Shown: positions 23,170 to 34,605 of the stretch, in pieces
Position numbering within the stretch: the stretch's first letter is position 1
Layout of the letters: each line of letters begins with the position of its first letter
Made by a program: the position numbers and the translations under genes
Origin: Conus ventricosus
Lineage: Eukaryota; Mollusca; Gastropoda; Neogastropoda; Conidae
DNA length: 64,000 nucleotides
Reading direction: 5' to 3'
NCBI GenBank assembly: GCA_018398815.1
Contig: CM031628.1
Location: 3,130,387 to 3,194,386 of the forward strand
The notes under the pieces: model-generated
Databases searched by the model: none
Told to the model about the DNA's origin: nothing
What the model saw: only the letters and a program-made list of their open reading frames with translations

Positions 23170-23460
23170 GACTGTGTTCTGAACATGCCACACGTCTTTT
23201 GGATGATAGGCCTCAGAGCAGGCAACATGAATGTCTTCAGGATGGATTACCATGGTTCCCATCAGCTGCTACTGAACGGTTTAATGTTATGTTTCCTAAG
23301 TTTGTTCTCATTTTCTTTCTTCCTGCTTCTTCCCCCCTCCCCCACCTCCTCCCCCTCATTATGATAATTTCTTATTTACTAAATTAATCTTTGCGAAGTC
23401 ATTAATGTAATGATGAAAGAAATGTTAGCCTGCACTTGTTTTCCCCCACTACTAAATTGT
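23170..23460. repeat. Diverged interspersed repeat, copy 1
   Basis: Pairs with 23745-24055. Shared elements in order are GGCCT-GAGC-GGCAAC, a CTTCA-GG-GATT-C-ATGGTTCCC block, AGC-ACTGAA-GGTTT, a T/C-rich stretch ending in CTCCCCCTC, AATCTTTGC-AAGTCATTA and GCCTGC-CTTGT followed by C-rich DNA. The family was not identified. Confidence 0.7.
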
Positions 23461-23744
23461 TCACTACTACTAAATTGATCTCCCCCACTACTAAATTGAT
23501 CTCCCTTGCATCTTTGAGTGGATCCTCAAGCGTAGGCTCAAAGATTGTCCCCTACATTTTATACTATTTGCATAAAGTCTTTAGTTTTTCAGCAACTTTT
23601 TTCCTCCCCCACACTTTCGTTTGATTTATCATTACTACCCTTCCTGGCTGCTTTGGGAGTGCTATTGGATTCTTTTTTGCATCCTTGGTGGTGAGAACAC
23701 CACGGTATTATGGACTGTGGTGTGTCTCTATTTGACGCCAGGAG

Positions 23745-24055
23745 CGCAAACACAACAGGCGTGTCTCCCTGATGAGTTCCGATCCAGCGGCGAAAGGCCT
23801 GGGAGCGGCAACAACTATATCTGCCTTCAAAGGGGATTGCGATGGTTCCCTTATGCAGCTAGTGAAGAGTTTTCATATCTGTAATAGGCCTATATTTTTC
23901 TTAATTTCATGTCCCCAGTTTCTCCATCTTCAAATTCCACCCCCACCCACTCCCCCTCTTTAAGTCCAAATCTTTGCCAAGTCATTACTATGAAGACAGC
24001 TGAGTTGTAGGCCTGCGCTTGTCCCCCCCCCCCCCCCCCCCACTATTAGATTATT
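23745..24055. repeat. Diverged interspersed repeat, copy 2
   Basis: Second copy about 580 bp downstream in the same orientation, ending in a C run at about 24023-24041. The intervening 23460-23740 contains a short ACTACTAAATTG tandem at 23450-23500 and no gene. Confidence 0.7.
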
Positions 24056-24194
24056 CGTCTATGTATGTATTTGTCTGACTTTATTCAAGTTTAAAAGGCT
24101 GTGCCAGTTTTGAATAAAAGTTACTCTGAGTTAGGTTTTTCTTATGGAGCAAAAGTTACCCACTTGTTTACTGTAAATTGTTCAGCATATCCAA

Positions 24195-24212
24195 ACACAC
24201 ACACACACACAC

Positions 24213-24255
<43 letters not shown>

Positions 24256-24271
24256 TATATATATATATATA
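24195..24271. repeat. CA and AT microsatellites
   Basis: (CA)n at about 24195-24216 followed by (AT)n to about 24271. Confidence 0.95.
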
Positions 24272-25378
24272 TGATGTCAAGATGGATATCAAGCGGCCTG
24301 ACGTTCAGTAAACACCTGAACAATAAGGTGCAGACGACCCACTAGTTTATAAGCTTACGTTCCCAGGCACTGAACACACACAGATGATTCTGCATAGTTT
24401 GAGAGACAGGACACCATGAAAAATAATGAAAGAACACAGAGGCCAATTGAAAGTAAAATTTAATTTGACTCCATAGCATAATACATCAATGTAGTATCTC
24501 AACACTAACACATTTAACAGTGACAATGAGATAAAGAAAAGCAAATTATACAATCTCTAAAAGACTTTTCCTTCAGCCTGTATGGTGGAACTACACAGGC
24601 CAGACACTGTTCTGATGTTGGTATGGATTGAATTAGTGCCAGCTGAAATCATTTGCTGTCACACGTTACCAAATTAACATTCGGTCATTTATTGGTTCTC
24701 GTAAGCGAATAAGTTTGAAACCAGAAGTTTCCCTGATATGATGAAGGTCCAGTCGAAATAAAAGAGACCAAAGTCGCAGTGTACGGAGAGCCAAGTTTTG
24801 CATGCGACGGGCTCAGTGAGTAGTTCGCCCTGTTTGTTTGGACCAACATTCTGCAGATCTGTATCAAGATTCTATCATTTATGTTCCAGACCAGTACAGC
24901 CATGTTAAATTAAGAGAATAAGCGGCTAAAGATGGAATTTGCAAAAGTCAAGGGAGCTAGTGTTTTTATATTGGACTAAATCAATCACTTATACTGTAAC
25001 GAAATTGGATTTAGATCTACCTGATCTCTGTGTTGCAATTAGCTCTCTTCCGATGTAGGCCTAGCTCTAGATCTCGCTAGCCTAGCTCCCTGAGTCGGCG
25101 ACTGTTTCCTGACGTGCATTTACCAAGCAGCGCTCGCTTTATGAGGTTATGGGGTTTAGGCCTAGTTGTTGAAACTGGAAGAAAGAGACATCAGTCTGGA
25201 CCTGTGTTTCTGCTGATTTAAAGGATTTATGAAATTGACAGCCCATGTTTGTATTACAAAGACGTTTTAAACCTTTTTTCTGTCAGATAATACATCATTC
25301 TGTATTTGAACTGGATTATATTCGATGTGAAATGACAAAATACAATATGCAACCTGTGCATCGCTACTTCTCTGCACA
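24272..25378. other. Unassigned; possible upstream region of the gene at 25379
   Basis: Clean sequence with no recognised protein. A 72-codon minus-strand frame (24903-24685) shows no known pattern and is not called. Between about 25040 and 25140 the DNA becomes richer in GC and CpG (CTAGATCTCGCTAG, GAGTCGGCGACTG, AGCAGCGCTCGC). Together with the downstream exon candidate this could be a promoter or 5' UTR, but that is inference. Confidence 0.35.
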
Positions 25379-25403
25379 ATGGATTCATTTCCTTCAACTT
25401 ACG
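25379..25403 (+). CDS. Putative first coding exon of an unrecognised host gene
   Basis: ATG at 25379 in the context CTGCACAATGG, which is favourable for initiation, opens eight codons (MDSFPSTY) plus one base. It ends at a strong 5' splice site, ACG|GTAAGA, with GT at 25404-25405. The leftover base puts the junction in phase 1, and this phase continues the frame of the exon at 25895-26124. I do not recognise the protein. Several upstream short ATG frames exist, so the start is not certain. Confidence is limited because an exon this short cannot be proven from sequence alone. Confidence 0.4.
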
Positions 25404-25894
25404 GTAAGACAGATCTTTTCTTTACTTTGTTCACTCTTATGATTAATAGGAAGTGCATGTAAACTGTGAATATTAGGGCAAAGAGAATCACAAATTTATC
25501 TTGACGTATATAATGTTATTATTATCGCACAGAAAACACTCGCTTCGCGGCAGATCAAGAGGTCTAACATCTTCCGTACTACATCAGAAATAGACATTGC
25601 GACCTCATTCAACAACAAAGGCCCAAATTGAACAGTACATTGCTTACATGTTCACTGTTAATGTAACTGTAAGGGTTAAAAGGTATTTCGGCAACATACA
25701 TCTTATGCAGTATTAACACCCATTTCATGACACTTTCCATCAATTACTGAAATAGCAGACAACTTCAGTATATTTACGACATGACAGTCGAGTCAAATGT
25801 AAACAAACCCTGATAATCCGTTGAGTGCCAACGTAGCCATATCCAACACAAATAGATTGAAAATAGGAAACCAGCATCCTCCATTAACATTCAG

Positions 25895-26124
25895 AATACA
25901 CACAGAAATCTGTCCCACCGTGCAGTCATGGACAAAACAGATACATGAATGAAATGACCCCAACTGGACATTTCCCAGCACAATGGCCACTGCATTCGAT
26001 GCAGTCACAGTGGCAAGAAACTAAGTCAGTCACTGAGGTTTCCAGACACGACTTGAATTATTTCAAAACTCGAAAAGAAAAGTCAAGACCAAAAGGGTAT
26101 AGAAATCCTACTCGCCATGCAAAA
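25895..26124 (+). CDS. Putative second coding exon of the same unrecognised host gene
   Basis: The segment is preceded by a 3' splice-site-like TTAACATTCAG (AG at 25893-25894) and ends before a consensus donor AAAA|GTAAGT (GT at 26125-26126). With the phase supplied by the 25379 exon it stays open for its full 230 nt. The predicted peptide is rich in Q, P, S, H and basic residues, with QWPLHSMQSQW in the middle and a basic end RKEKSRPKGYRNPTRHAK, as in a regulatory or nucleic-acid-binding protein. No family is recognised. The next exon would lie in or beyond the satellite and low-fidelity block that follows. A 71-codon antisense frame overlaps it and is treated as a shadow. Confidence 0.45.
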
Positions 26125-26299
26125 GTAAGTCAAACCAGGTGATCATGAAATAATTGAATCGCAGATCCTGCCGAGATAGAAACCATGATCTTGTTCGGGG
26201 TAGGAAGTGGGAAACTACCAGATGAAACAACAAACATCATCCAACAACATCATCAACAAACAACAACCATTGCAACAAATCGAAATGTCAGGTGGGAAT

Positions 26300-29200
26300 T
26301 GAGTATAGGGTGGTTGTTATAAATTCAAGTATGTGGGGACTGATTCATAGATTGAAACACCATGGAACAATAGGTCCTGCAATGACTGACTTGCAGATCG
26401 ATCCAAAATGACTGAAACCGTTTTTAATTTAGAGGATACAGTAAGAATACCTACGTAAAAGTTACAATAAACATTCGCACAACTATCAAAATATCTATAA
26501 AGCATAGCACAGGTATGGGTTGCACTGACATATAGTATACATCTTGTTCGGAAATCTTGGGAAATTTAAATAGAACGACGATAAACGATGGCGAGTTCGA
26601 AATGTCTAGAACAGTGGCTATGTTTTGATTCGCAGGTGGTTAGGGTTGTTGAAGCAATGTGAAAAGTTGTGCAACACGATCAGACTATGTAAAATAATAC
26701 TAAATGCTCGAAATGTTTTATAGTTTTGTTTAATTCAATTCAATTCAATTTACTTGTTATCTCATACAAGAGAAATTGTTGATGTTCAGCCGTGAAAGTC
26801 TTTACAGATTTAAAGACAATAAACAAAAAAATTTTGAAAAAAGGGATAATCACAAAAAATAAAATCATTTCATAAATAATAATGATGTATTAACTTTTAT
26901 TAAAAAGAAAAAAAAAAAGGGGAATTAAATTTAAAGATCACCCCAAATTATGCCCGATCCTTTTTTGACACTAGGGGGTTGGGTTTAAAGGAAAATTTTT
27001 TTTCAAAAGGTTATGAACACAGTCATTTTTAACAATGTATCATAGCATAGCTAAATTAGCGGGGGGTCATATAACAAGGGCAAAAATTTCTGCCTTGAAA
27101 TTTTTTTTAGATTGAAAGAGGGGATTCTGAAATATTAAATTTGTTGGCCGCTTTCCGTTTTTGGTTTCGATCGTGGGGGGTAGGGATAGTTGAAGCTAGG
27201 GAAAAGGTGATGTGAACCGATTTTCCCATGTGAAATAGTTCACGAAATGCTGTAGGTTTTTGCCAGGTTTAAATCAAATGGTGGAAATCCCTTTTTCTTC
27301 GGGAGATAGCAAAAACGGGTGAAAAAAAAATAATTGAATTCCAGATAAACCCCGGGAAGGGCCCGACCCTTTTTGATAACTCAAAAGGGTAGGGAAAAAG
27401 GGAAAAGTCATTAAAAAGTTAGGGGAAAAACGATCGGATTTTTAGAAATAATTCCTAAAAATGCTGCAGATTTTTGGGTAGCTTTATGTGGGGTTTAAAA
27501 CCGGGTTCCCAAAAATTTGATATAGGAAATAAATTGGGGTGCCCAAAAAAATTCCTTACTTTGGGCAGAAAAAACCCCAAAATGATTTACAACTTTTTTA
27601 ACTGCAGATTTTGGGGGTTAAAGGAAGTTTGTTAAAATTTGTGAAAACGCGATTTCATAAAGTAAGGCTTACCCAAGCAAGGGGGCCGGTTTTGCCTCAT
27701 TTTTGTAGACCTAAACTCTTTTAACCCAAAGGGTTGGGGTTTAAAATCCCCCGGGCCGTTTCGGCCCCGGGGGTTTTTTCCTTTGGGGGGAGTTAACATT
27801 AGTTCGGGGACTCCTTTCCCATCCCAGTCCTTCAAAGGGAACTAAAAACCAAAGGTTTCCCGTGTGTGAACGCATGCATAATTTTTTCACACCCCGAAAA
27901 AACCCATCACCAATTTGGGAAGAAAAGGCCAGTTTGGCGGGTTGGTATGGTTGAACTTAAAATAGTTTCCCCTTTCCTGAAAAAGGAGTAGGGCTGCTTT
28001 AATGGGGGGAAAAAAAAAAAAACGGTCAAAACACACAAAACCCCACCCCCTTTGTTGGATAGATGGGTTTTGTTTTAATTTGCTGTCCATATGGGGAGTT
28101 TTCCCGAAAGGGTATCCCCTGTATACCAGAAGAAGAAACCAAGATAGTGTAAAATTTTTCGGGCATTTTCATGGGTTTAGAAATTCTGTTGGGAAATCGT
28201 TGGGAAATTTAAAAAGGGGGCGATTTTTAAAATGTTTAGAATTTCGGGGGGTTTTTGGCTATGTCTGACTACACTTTAATACGCAAAGGTTGGGTTGTAA
28301 TTGAAGCCATGAAAAGTTATGTAAACACGATCACACAACGGAAATATTTTCCTGAAATGTTTAAAAAGTTTTAGGGGTTTTTGTTTTTTTTTAAATCCTG
28401 TTGGGAAAATAAATTGGGAAATGAATGAGTAATTAAAAAAGGTTGAATTCCAAATAACCCAATAGGGCCGCCCGGGTTTTGAAATGTAGAGGGTGGGGTT
28501 TTGGAAAAGGGAAATGTAAACAGCCCATGTAACCGTTCGCACGGGTTAAAAGATATGTCCAAGATGGAAGAGTTTGTTACAGCATTTACGTAGGCCAAAA
28601 AATTCGGTTGGAAGTCTACAAAAATTGGGAACAAAGACGTTTTTTGTTTTGGTTTTTTAAACTTAGAGGGTGGGGAAAAGGGAGGTGTGTGAAGATATGC
28701 AAACAGACCCAACTTTTGGAAACAGCCCTGTAAAAGGGTTGTAGCTTTTAAAGGGTTTAGAAAGGGGGTAGAAATCCTTTTGAAAAAAGGAAAAAAGGGT
28801 TTGAGAATGATTTAAAAAAAAAAAAACTTTTATACCAATCCCAAAAATGGTTGACTTGTCTTAATACAAAGACTTTTGGGTTGGGGAGAAGTTATGTAAA
28901 AAGTTAGGGAAACCACAAATCCCCCTTCGGCAATATATCAAAGCATAGTGCCCGTTTTTTAAAAAAGGTCGTAAATCAGCGGGAAACTGAAAGAAGCGTT
29001 TAAAATGGTCACGAATTCAAAACGGGTTTGCCTGCACCCGCCCGCTTAGAAGGTGGGAGTTTTTGAAGCATTGAAAAGGTATGCATCCCTAACACGCTAC
29101 GTGGGAATATTTCCCCAAATGCTGTGGATTTTGCATCACTATTATGTGTTTAAAAATCCCTTCAAAAAAAAATAAAAAATTAAAAGAGTGATTATAATGT

Positions 29201-31870
29201 TTTTAAAATTTCCCGGGGTCAGCCCAAAAAGGGCCCCCGACCTGTTTTTTAATAGAGGGTAGGGTTGGGGGGAAAGGGGGGGGGGGGGGGTCTTTTTGGG
29301 GGAAAGTTTTTTTTTGGGAAATCCCGGGGTTCGCAAAAACTAACAAAATGTTTTAAAATTTTTTAAAAGGGGTTGCGGTTTCAATACATGGCCCTGAAAG
29401 TTGGAATTCAAATCGGGAAATTTTGGAAAATTAAAGAGAAATTTAAAATTTGGGACTACGAATTCAAAAAACTGGTTGTCCACATTGGACAGGTAAGGGA
29501 AGGGGGGGTTAAAGGGCCCATGTGAAAATTTTGCAAACACGTTTTACAATGTGAAAAAAAAATTTTTGAAATTTTTGTGTAGGTTTGTTGTAAATAAAAA
29601 GGGGGGTAAAAAACTGATAAAAAAAAAAAAGAAAAAAAAAAAAAAAAATAGAAAAAATGATGTAGATGAAAAGAAAAAAAAAAAAATTTTTCAGATCAAG
29701 GGGGAATGGCAAATTTTTTTGATACGTAGAGGGGAAAAGTTAGTTCAAACTTTTTATGCGAAGACCCCCCGCCCCCTTTTAAAATAGTTTCTGGAATCCC
29801 TGGGGAGGTGGCAGCATTATTGGGGTTGAAAACCCTTTTGGGGAAACAGACAGGAAAGGGGAAAGGGAGTTAACAAAAAATTGTTAAAATTTCAGGTAAC
29901 CCCAAAAAATGCCCGACAAGGTTTTGATATGCAGAGGGAAAGGGGTTTGGGGGGAAGTTATTTTTAAAAGTTATGAGAGCCTAAATTCTGTTTTTAATAG
30001 TACCCAAAAACGTAGCGTTCATTTTTGAAAACTTTTATCTGTCAGAAGTTTGTTTCGGAAATCAAAAAAAATTAAGAGAGAGGGGATCAAAAAGGTTACA
30101 AATTCAAATTTTTTTCCCTGCTTCGATTACGTTTTCCGTATTTGGGAGCGAAAAAGGTTTGTTGAAGCTATGTGAAAAGTTATGCAATACGACCATCCCC
30201 GTGTGAAATAGTTTTTAAAATTTGCTGAGGAAATGTGGGATTATTAGTGAAAAAAATTTCCTTTTAAAAAAAAAGCAAATGAATACGTGATTAGAAAAGG
30301 GTTTTAAAGTAAAATTTAAATCCAGTGGCTGACTTGTTTTGACCCTTTTAAAGGGTTGGGAGAATTGATTAAAAGTTATGTTTTAACGCGATCACACTGT
30401 GTAAATAGTTCCTGTGGAGGTGGTTGAAGTTGAAACTTGTTGGGAATTTAGATGAGAAATGAATGAAACTCCCAAAAATTTGCCCCAAATTCAGTCAACC
30501 CAAAATGACTAAAAAGGGTTTTGACATCCCAAGGAAAGGGTTAGGGGAAGTTTTTTAAAAAGTTGTTGAACGTGCCTCCCCGTAAACTTGACAAATCCAA
30601 GATAGTGGATATTTTCAGTATTTTTCATGGCGGAAATTTGGTGGGAAATTCAAGGGAAAATTTGGGAAAGGGGGAGAGCGTTTTCTAAAAGGGGTACGGA
30701 TTCAAAAGGGTTCCCGGGGCGCCCCGATTTCGCTTAAATTCGTGGAGGGGGGGGGTTTAACTGAAGGCATGTGAAAAGTTATGTGAACACGATCAAACTT
30801 TGTAAAATTATTTTCCTGAAAATGCTGGAAATTTTTGCATTATTACTGGCATTTGAAACCCTAAAATCTTTGTTTTTTTTGTTGTTGTTTTTTTGTGGGA
30901 AAAATGAGTGAAAAAAAATGAGAGTAAATTGGGAAAAAAGGATTAATTTCCAAATAACCCAAAATTGACCGCCCCTGTTTTGCCCCTGTAAGGGGGGGGT
31001 TGGGAGGGTTTTCGGGTCAGTAGTTATGTAAACACGTTTGGCAAAATCAAAGATATGTCCAAGATGGAAAGATTTTTTTAAAAACTTTTACGTAGGCCAG
31101 AAATTCTGTTCAAAATTTGCCCGGAATTAAAAGGGGGGGCGATTTAAAAGGTGAGAGGGACTTTTTTTAATTTTAAAAGGGGGAGATTTTGGGGAAAGTT
31201 TTTACAAAAAATGATGCGAAACGATCAAACCCCACTTCAAACAATTAATTTATTCACGGAAAAATGGTGGGGATAAAAAAACCCCGAAATTTTGGGGTTA
31301 AAGTTTTTCGGAAAACCCCAATAAAAATTTAAAAGAGCGCAAAAAATGTTTAAAAAAATTTGGGTTAGGAATTTTTTTTGCCCTTTTGGGCCAAATTTTC
31401 CCAAATACTAGAGGGTAGGAGTTTTTAAAAACTATGGGGAAAGTTACGCGAACCGACCCTTATTGGAAATACTCTCGGTGCTGTAGTTTTGTAAGTTATT
31501 ATTTAGAAAAACCTTGTTGGGGGAAAAAAAAAAAAAAAAAAGCAAAGAATGAGAATTTTTTGGGAAAACGTTTTAAAATCCAGATTAAATTCCGAAATGG
31601 GGGACGTGTTTTTAGACGCAGGGGAAAGCTATGCCCAAGTTGGGGCGAACAACATTGCCCTATGGATATTTCCCTTAAATGCTGGGGGGTGGTGGTATTA
31701 TCTTTTTTGGTTAAAATTTTTTTGGCATTAAACAGGAAAAAAATGCAAAAGGGTGACAAAAAAATTTGCTTAAATTCGGTTTTAATCCCAAAAGATTTAC
31801 AAGGGTTTTGTTTTTAGGGGGTTTGGGTTAAAGGAGACATATGTAAAATGTTGGGTAAACCCCAATTGCA
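26300..31870 (+). repeat. Diverged satellite-like array, unit near 205 bp, about 25 copies
   Basis: A core reading roughly GTTGAAGC-ATGTGAAAAG, TTATGTAAACACGATCA, then TGTGTAAAATAGTTCCTGAA and ATGCTG-AGATTTTTGCAT recurs near 26655, 27200, 27420, 28310, 29065, 30170, 30375, 30770, 31025, 31215 and 31435. Between cores are AATGACTGACCTGTTTTGA-like and GAAATTCTGTTGGGAAAT-like blocks. A longer period is suggested because AAGATATGTCCAAGATGGAA occurs at both 28552 and 31050, about 2.5 kb apart. The first unit, before about 26810, is well read; the rest is homopolymer-inflated. No gene was found in it. Confidence 0.75.
26727..26755. repeat. Short ATTCA-type pentamer repeat
   Basis: TTAATTCAATTCAATTCAAT-type repeat in the satellite region. 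Such pentamer tails are common at LINE 3' ends, and a similar TTCAG run lies at about 52975. Confidence 0.6.
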
Positions 31871-34261
31871 TGTACCCAAACAACACACACAACACCCCAA
31901 AAACCACACACACACACACACACACACCACAACCACAACACACAAAAAAAAAATTATTTTATATATAAAATTTTTAAAAAAAAAAAAAAAAAAAGGCCTT
32001 AAAAAATTTTAAAAAAAACCAAATTAAAAATTTCTTTTTTTTTTTTTTGGTTGGTTTGTGTTTTTGGGTTTAAAAATTTCTTTTTTTTTTTTTTTCTTTT
32101 TTTCCCAAAAACCGTTTTTCCCAAAAAAATTTTTTTTTTGGGGAATTCTTTAAAGTCTGGTAAAATACCCCGTAACTCCCGTAAAAAATTCGGCCCAAAA
32201 AAAAATTTTTTCCAAAAAAAGGGGTGTAAAACCTAAATTTGGGGGGATTCAGAAATTTTCAAAATGGGTTCCAAAGTTTTTTTTAAAAAAAAAATACTTT
32301 TTAAAAAAAAATTCTTGTGGGGAATTAAAATTAAAATAGCCCGGCCCCCATGGAAAAAGGGGAACATTTTTTTTTAAAAACCCAATTCCCGAAACAAAAA
32401 AAAAAAATGATTTTCCTTTAAAATTCAAAACAAACCACCACACCACCAAACCCCAAACCTTTCCTTTTTTATATTTTGAACTTTCCTTTTAAAAAAATTT
32501 CTTTTTGCCAAAATTCGGGGAAAATTTTTTTTCCGCCGTTTATAAAAAGGAACCCCAAATTATTTTGTTTGGGAAACTGGGGAACTTTTCCCAACTTTGG
32601 AAATTTGGAAAAAATTTTAAAAAAAAAAAAAAAAAAATGAAAATTTTCAAAAAACCCCCTTTCGGGCCCCCAACCCCCTTTGGAAGGCAAAAATCTATTT
32701 ATTGGTGTCCGGGCCTTTCCGCCCTTTCCCCCCAAAAACCCCCTTTTTTTCCCCTTTTTTTCCGTCTTTTAAAACCCCCTTCCAAATTCTTTTTAATTGT
32801 GTTTTTGTTTTTTTTTTTTTCTTTTGGTTTTTTTTTTTCCCCTTTCACACCATTTTCCAGGAAAAATGTTTTTTAAACTTTTTTGTTTTAGTTTCCTAAA
32901 AACCCATTGTAGAAAAGGGATCCAAATTTTTTGCTATTTTTAAGGGGGGTTGCAGTTTAAATGGCGAAAAGGGGGGGGGGGGGGGGGGTTGAAAAGGGGC
33001 CCGTTGGGGTTAAGACTAAGGGCCAAAATTCTCCGGGAAATTTTGAAAAAACAATAAATTTTCCTTCTCCTCTCTCTCTCTTTTCTCTTTTCTCTCTCTC
33101 TCCTCTCTTTTCTCTTCTCCTCTCTCTTTTTATTTTTTTTTTTTTCTTTTAAAGTGGTCTTCTTTTCCCCCCTCCTTTCCCCCTTTTTCTTTTTTTTCCT
33201 TCTTTTAAAGAAAGTGTTTTTTGGTTGTGTTGTTGTGGTTTTGTTTTTTTTGGGGTTGTGGTGTGGTTTGGGGGTTTTTTTTGGTTTTGGACTTAACATT
33301 CTTAACGCCCCCCCCCCCCCACACCCCCACACTCCAACCACCAAAACCCAACCCCCCGGGGCTTTCCCCCTCCCTCCTTCCTCCCCTCTCCCTCACCCCC
33401 AAACAAGGTGGCCTTTTTTTTTTTTTCAACGGGGGCAGCCACAGGCCCCCCAATCCCAAACCCGAAAGGTCCGGGGCCCAGGGCTGGGGAAAAACCGGGT
33501 TCCTTTCCCCCCTGAAGGCCCTCAGGGGGCCCCAAAGGCCCCCGGGGAAAAGGGGTTGGGGGTTCCGCCGGCGGGGTTTAAAAAACCGTATCCGGTGGGA
33601 ACCCCTTTGAGTGGGGGGCCCAAGGCGGGGGAGAAAAGGGGTCGGGGATCCCCCTACCAAACCACCCTGGGAGGAGGAGCAGTTGGGAAAATGTTTGGGG
33701 AGCGGCGCAGACGTCGGGCCCCCTTTTTCACCTTTTGTGCCCCTTATTCCCATTTTAAGGGATTTGGTTCGAGTGTTGGTGGGGTTGTTTTTTTTGTTGG
33801 GTTTGTTGGTGTTTTTGTTGGTTTGTGTGTGTGTGTGTGTTGTGTGTGGTGTGTGGGGTTTTTGGGGTGTGTGTGTGTGTGTTTTTTGTGTGTGTGTTGT
33901 GGGGTTTTGGGTGTCAAAACAGAGTTATTACAGGATGCCCCACCCTTTCCTCCCCATCCCCCCCCCCGCCCCACCCCCGCCCTTTCCCCAAACCTCATAC
34001 CAGCTTTTCCAGATGAACCAAAATAACAACCCCACCAAACAAATACAAAATTTCTTTTTTTTTTTTGCCCCAAGAAAATAAAAAACGTTTTTTTTTTAAA
34101 ACCGTTCAACGTTTCGCGCAAATAAAAAACAAAAAAAGGGAAATTTTTAACACATTAATAACCCAAAAAAAATTAATGAATAAAAAAGGGAAAAATGGGA
34201 TAAATAAATTTAAAAAGTAAATAAAACACATGAAAAACCCAAATGAATTTTAAAGTCAGTG
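31870..34261. other. Low-fidelity sequence with microsatellites, no gene seen
   Basis: CA-rich at about 31880-31942, poly-A/T from 31945 to 32110, CT-rich at 33065-33130 and TG-rich at 33820-33905. A GC-rich stretch at about 33340-33740 allows a long open frame, but the translation is Gly/Pro-rich low complexity in a region with unreliable homopolymers, so no protein is called. Confidence 0.5.
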
Positions 34262-34605
34262 AACTTTAAATAAATGGGGGGGCCAAAAAAAGGGAAATAA
34301 ACCAATAAATAAATGGGCAAAGGAATGAAAAAAACCCAAATAAATGGAGCTGGGAAAAAAAACCCAATAAAAAAAAAGGGGACTAGGAAAGCCCCAAAAA
34401 AATAAAGGGGGCTAGGAATGAACCAAAAATAAATGGAGCTGGGAAAATAAACCCAACCCAAAATGGAGCTGGGAAATGCCCAAAACAATAAATGGAGTTT
34501 GGAATGAAAAATAAAAAAAAGGGAAAGCTAAAAAATGCCCCAAACAATAAAAATGGAGCTAGGAATAAACCCAAATAAATAAATGGGGGGCAAAAAAAGG
34601 AATGA
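34262..34605. repeat. Minisatellite, unit about 28-34 bp, about ten copies
   Basis: The unit resembles AATAAATGGAGCTAGGAATG followed by AACCCA. Copies are seen near 34340, 34405, 34428, 34460, 34490, 34550 and 34578, with poorer ones upstream from 34262. Homopolymer noise blurs the exact period. Confidence 0.75.

Noticed and set aside
24685..24903. 72-codon minus-strand frame in clean sequence
   Set aside because: No conserved pattern, no splice or Kozak support, and length within chance expectation.
33154..34026. 290-codon Gly/Pro-rich frame in a GC-rich stretch
   Set aside because: Homopolymer-inflated region, composition follows G and C runs, and a TG microsatellite forms part of the frame; no domain pattern.
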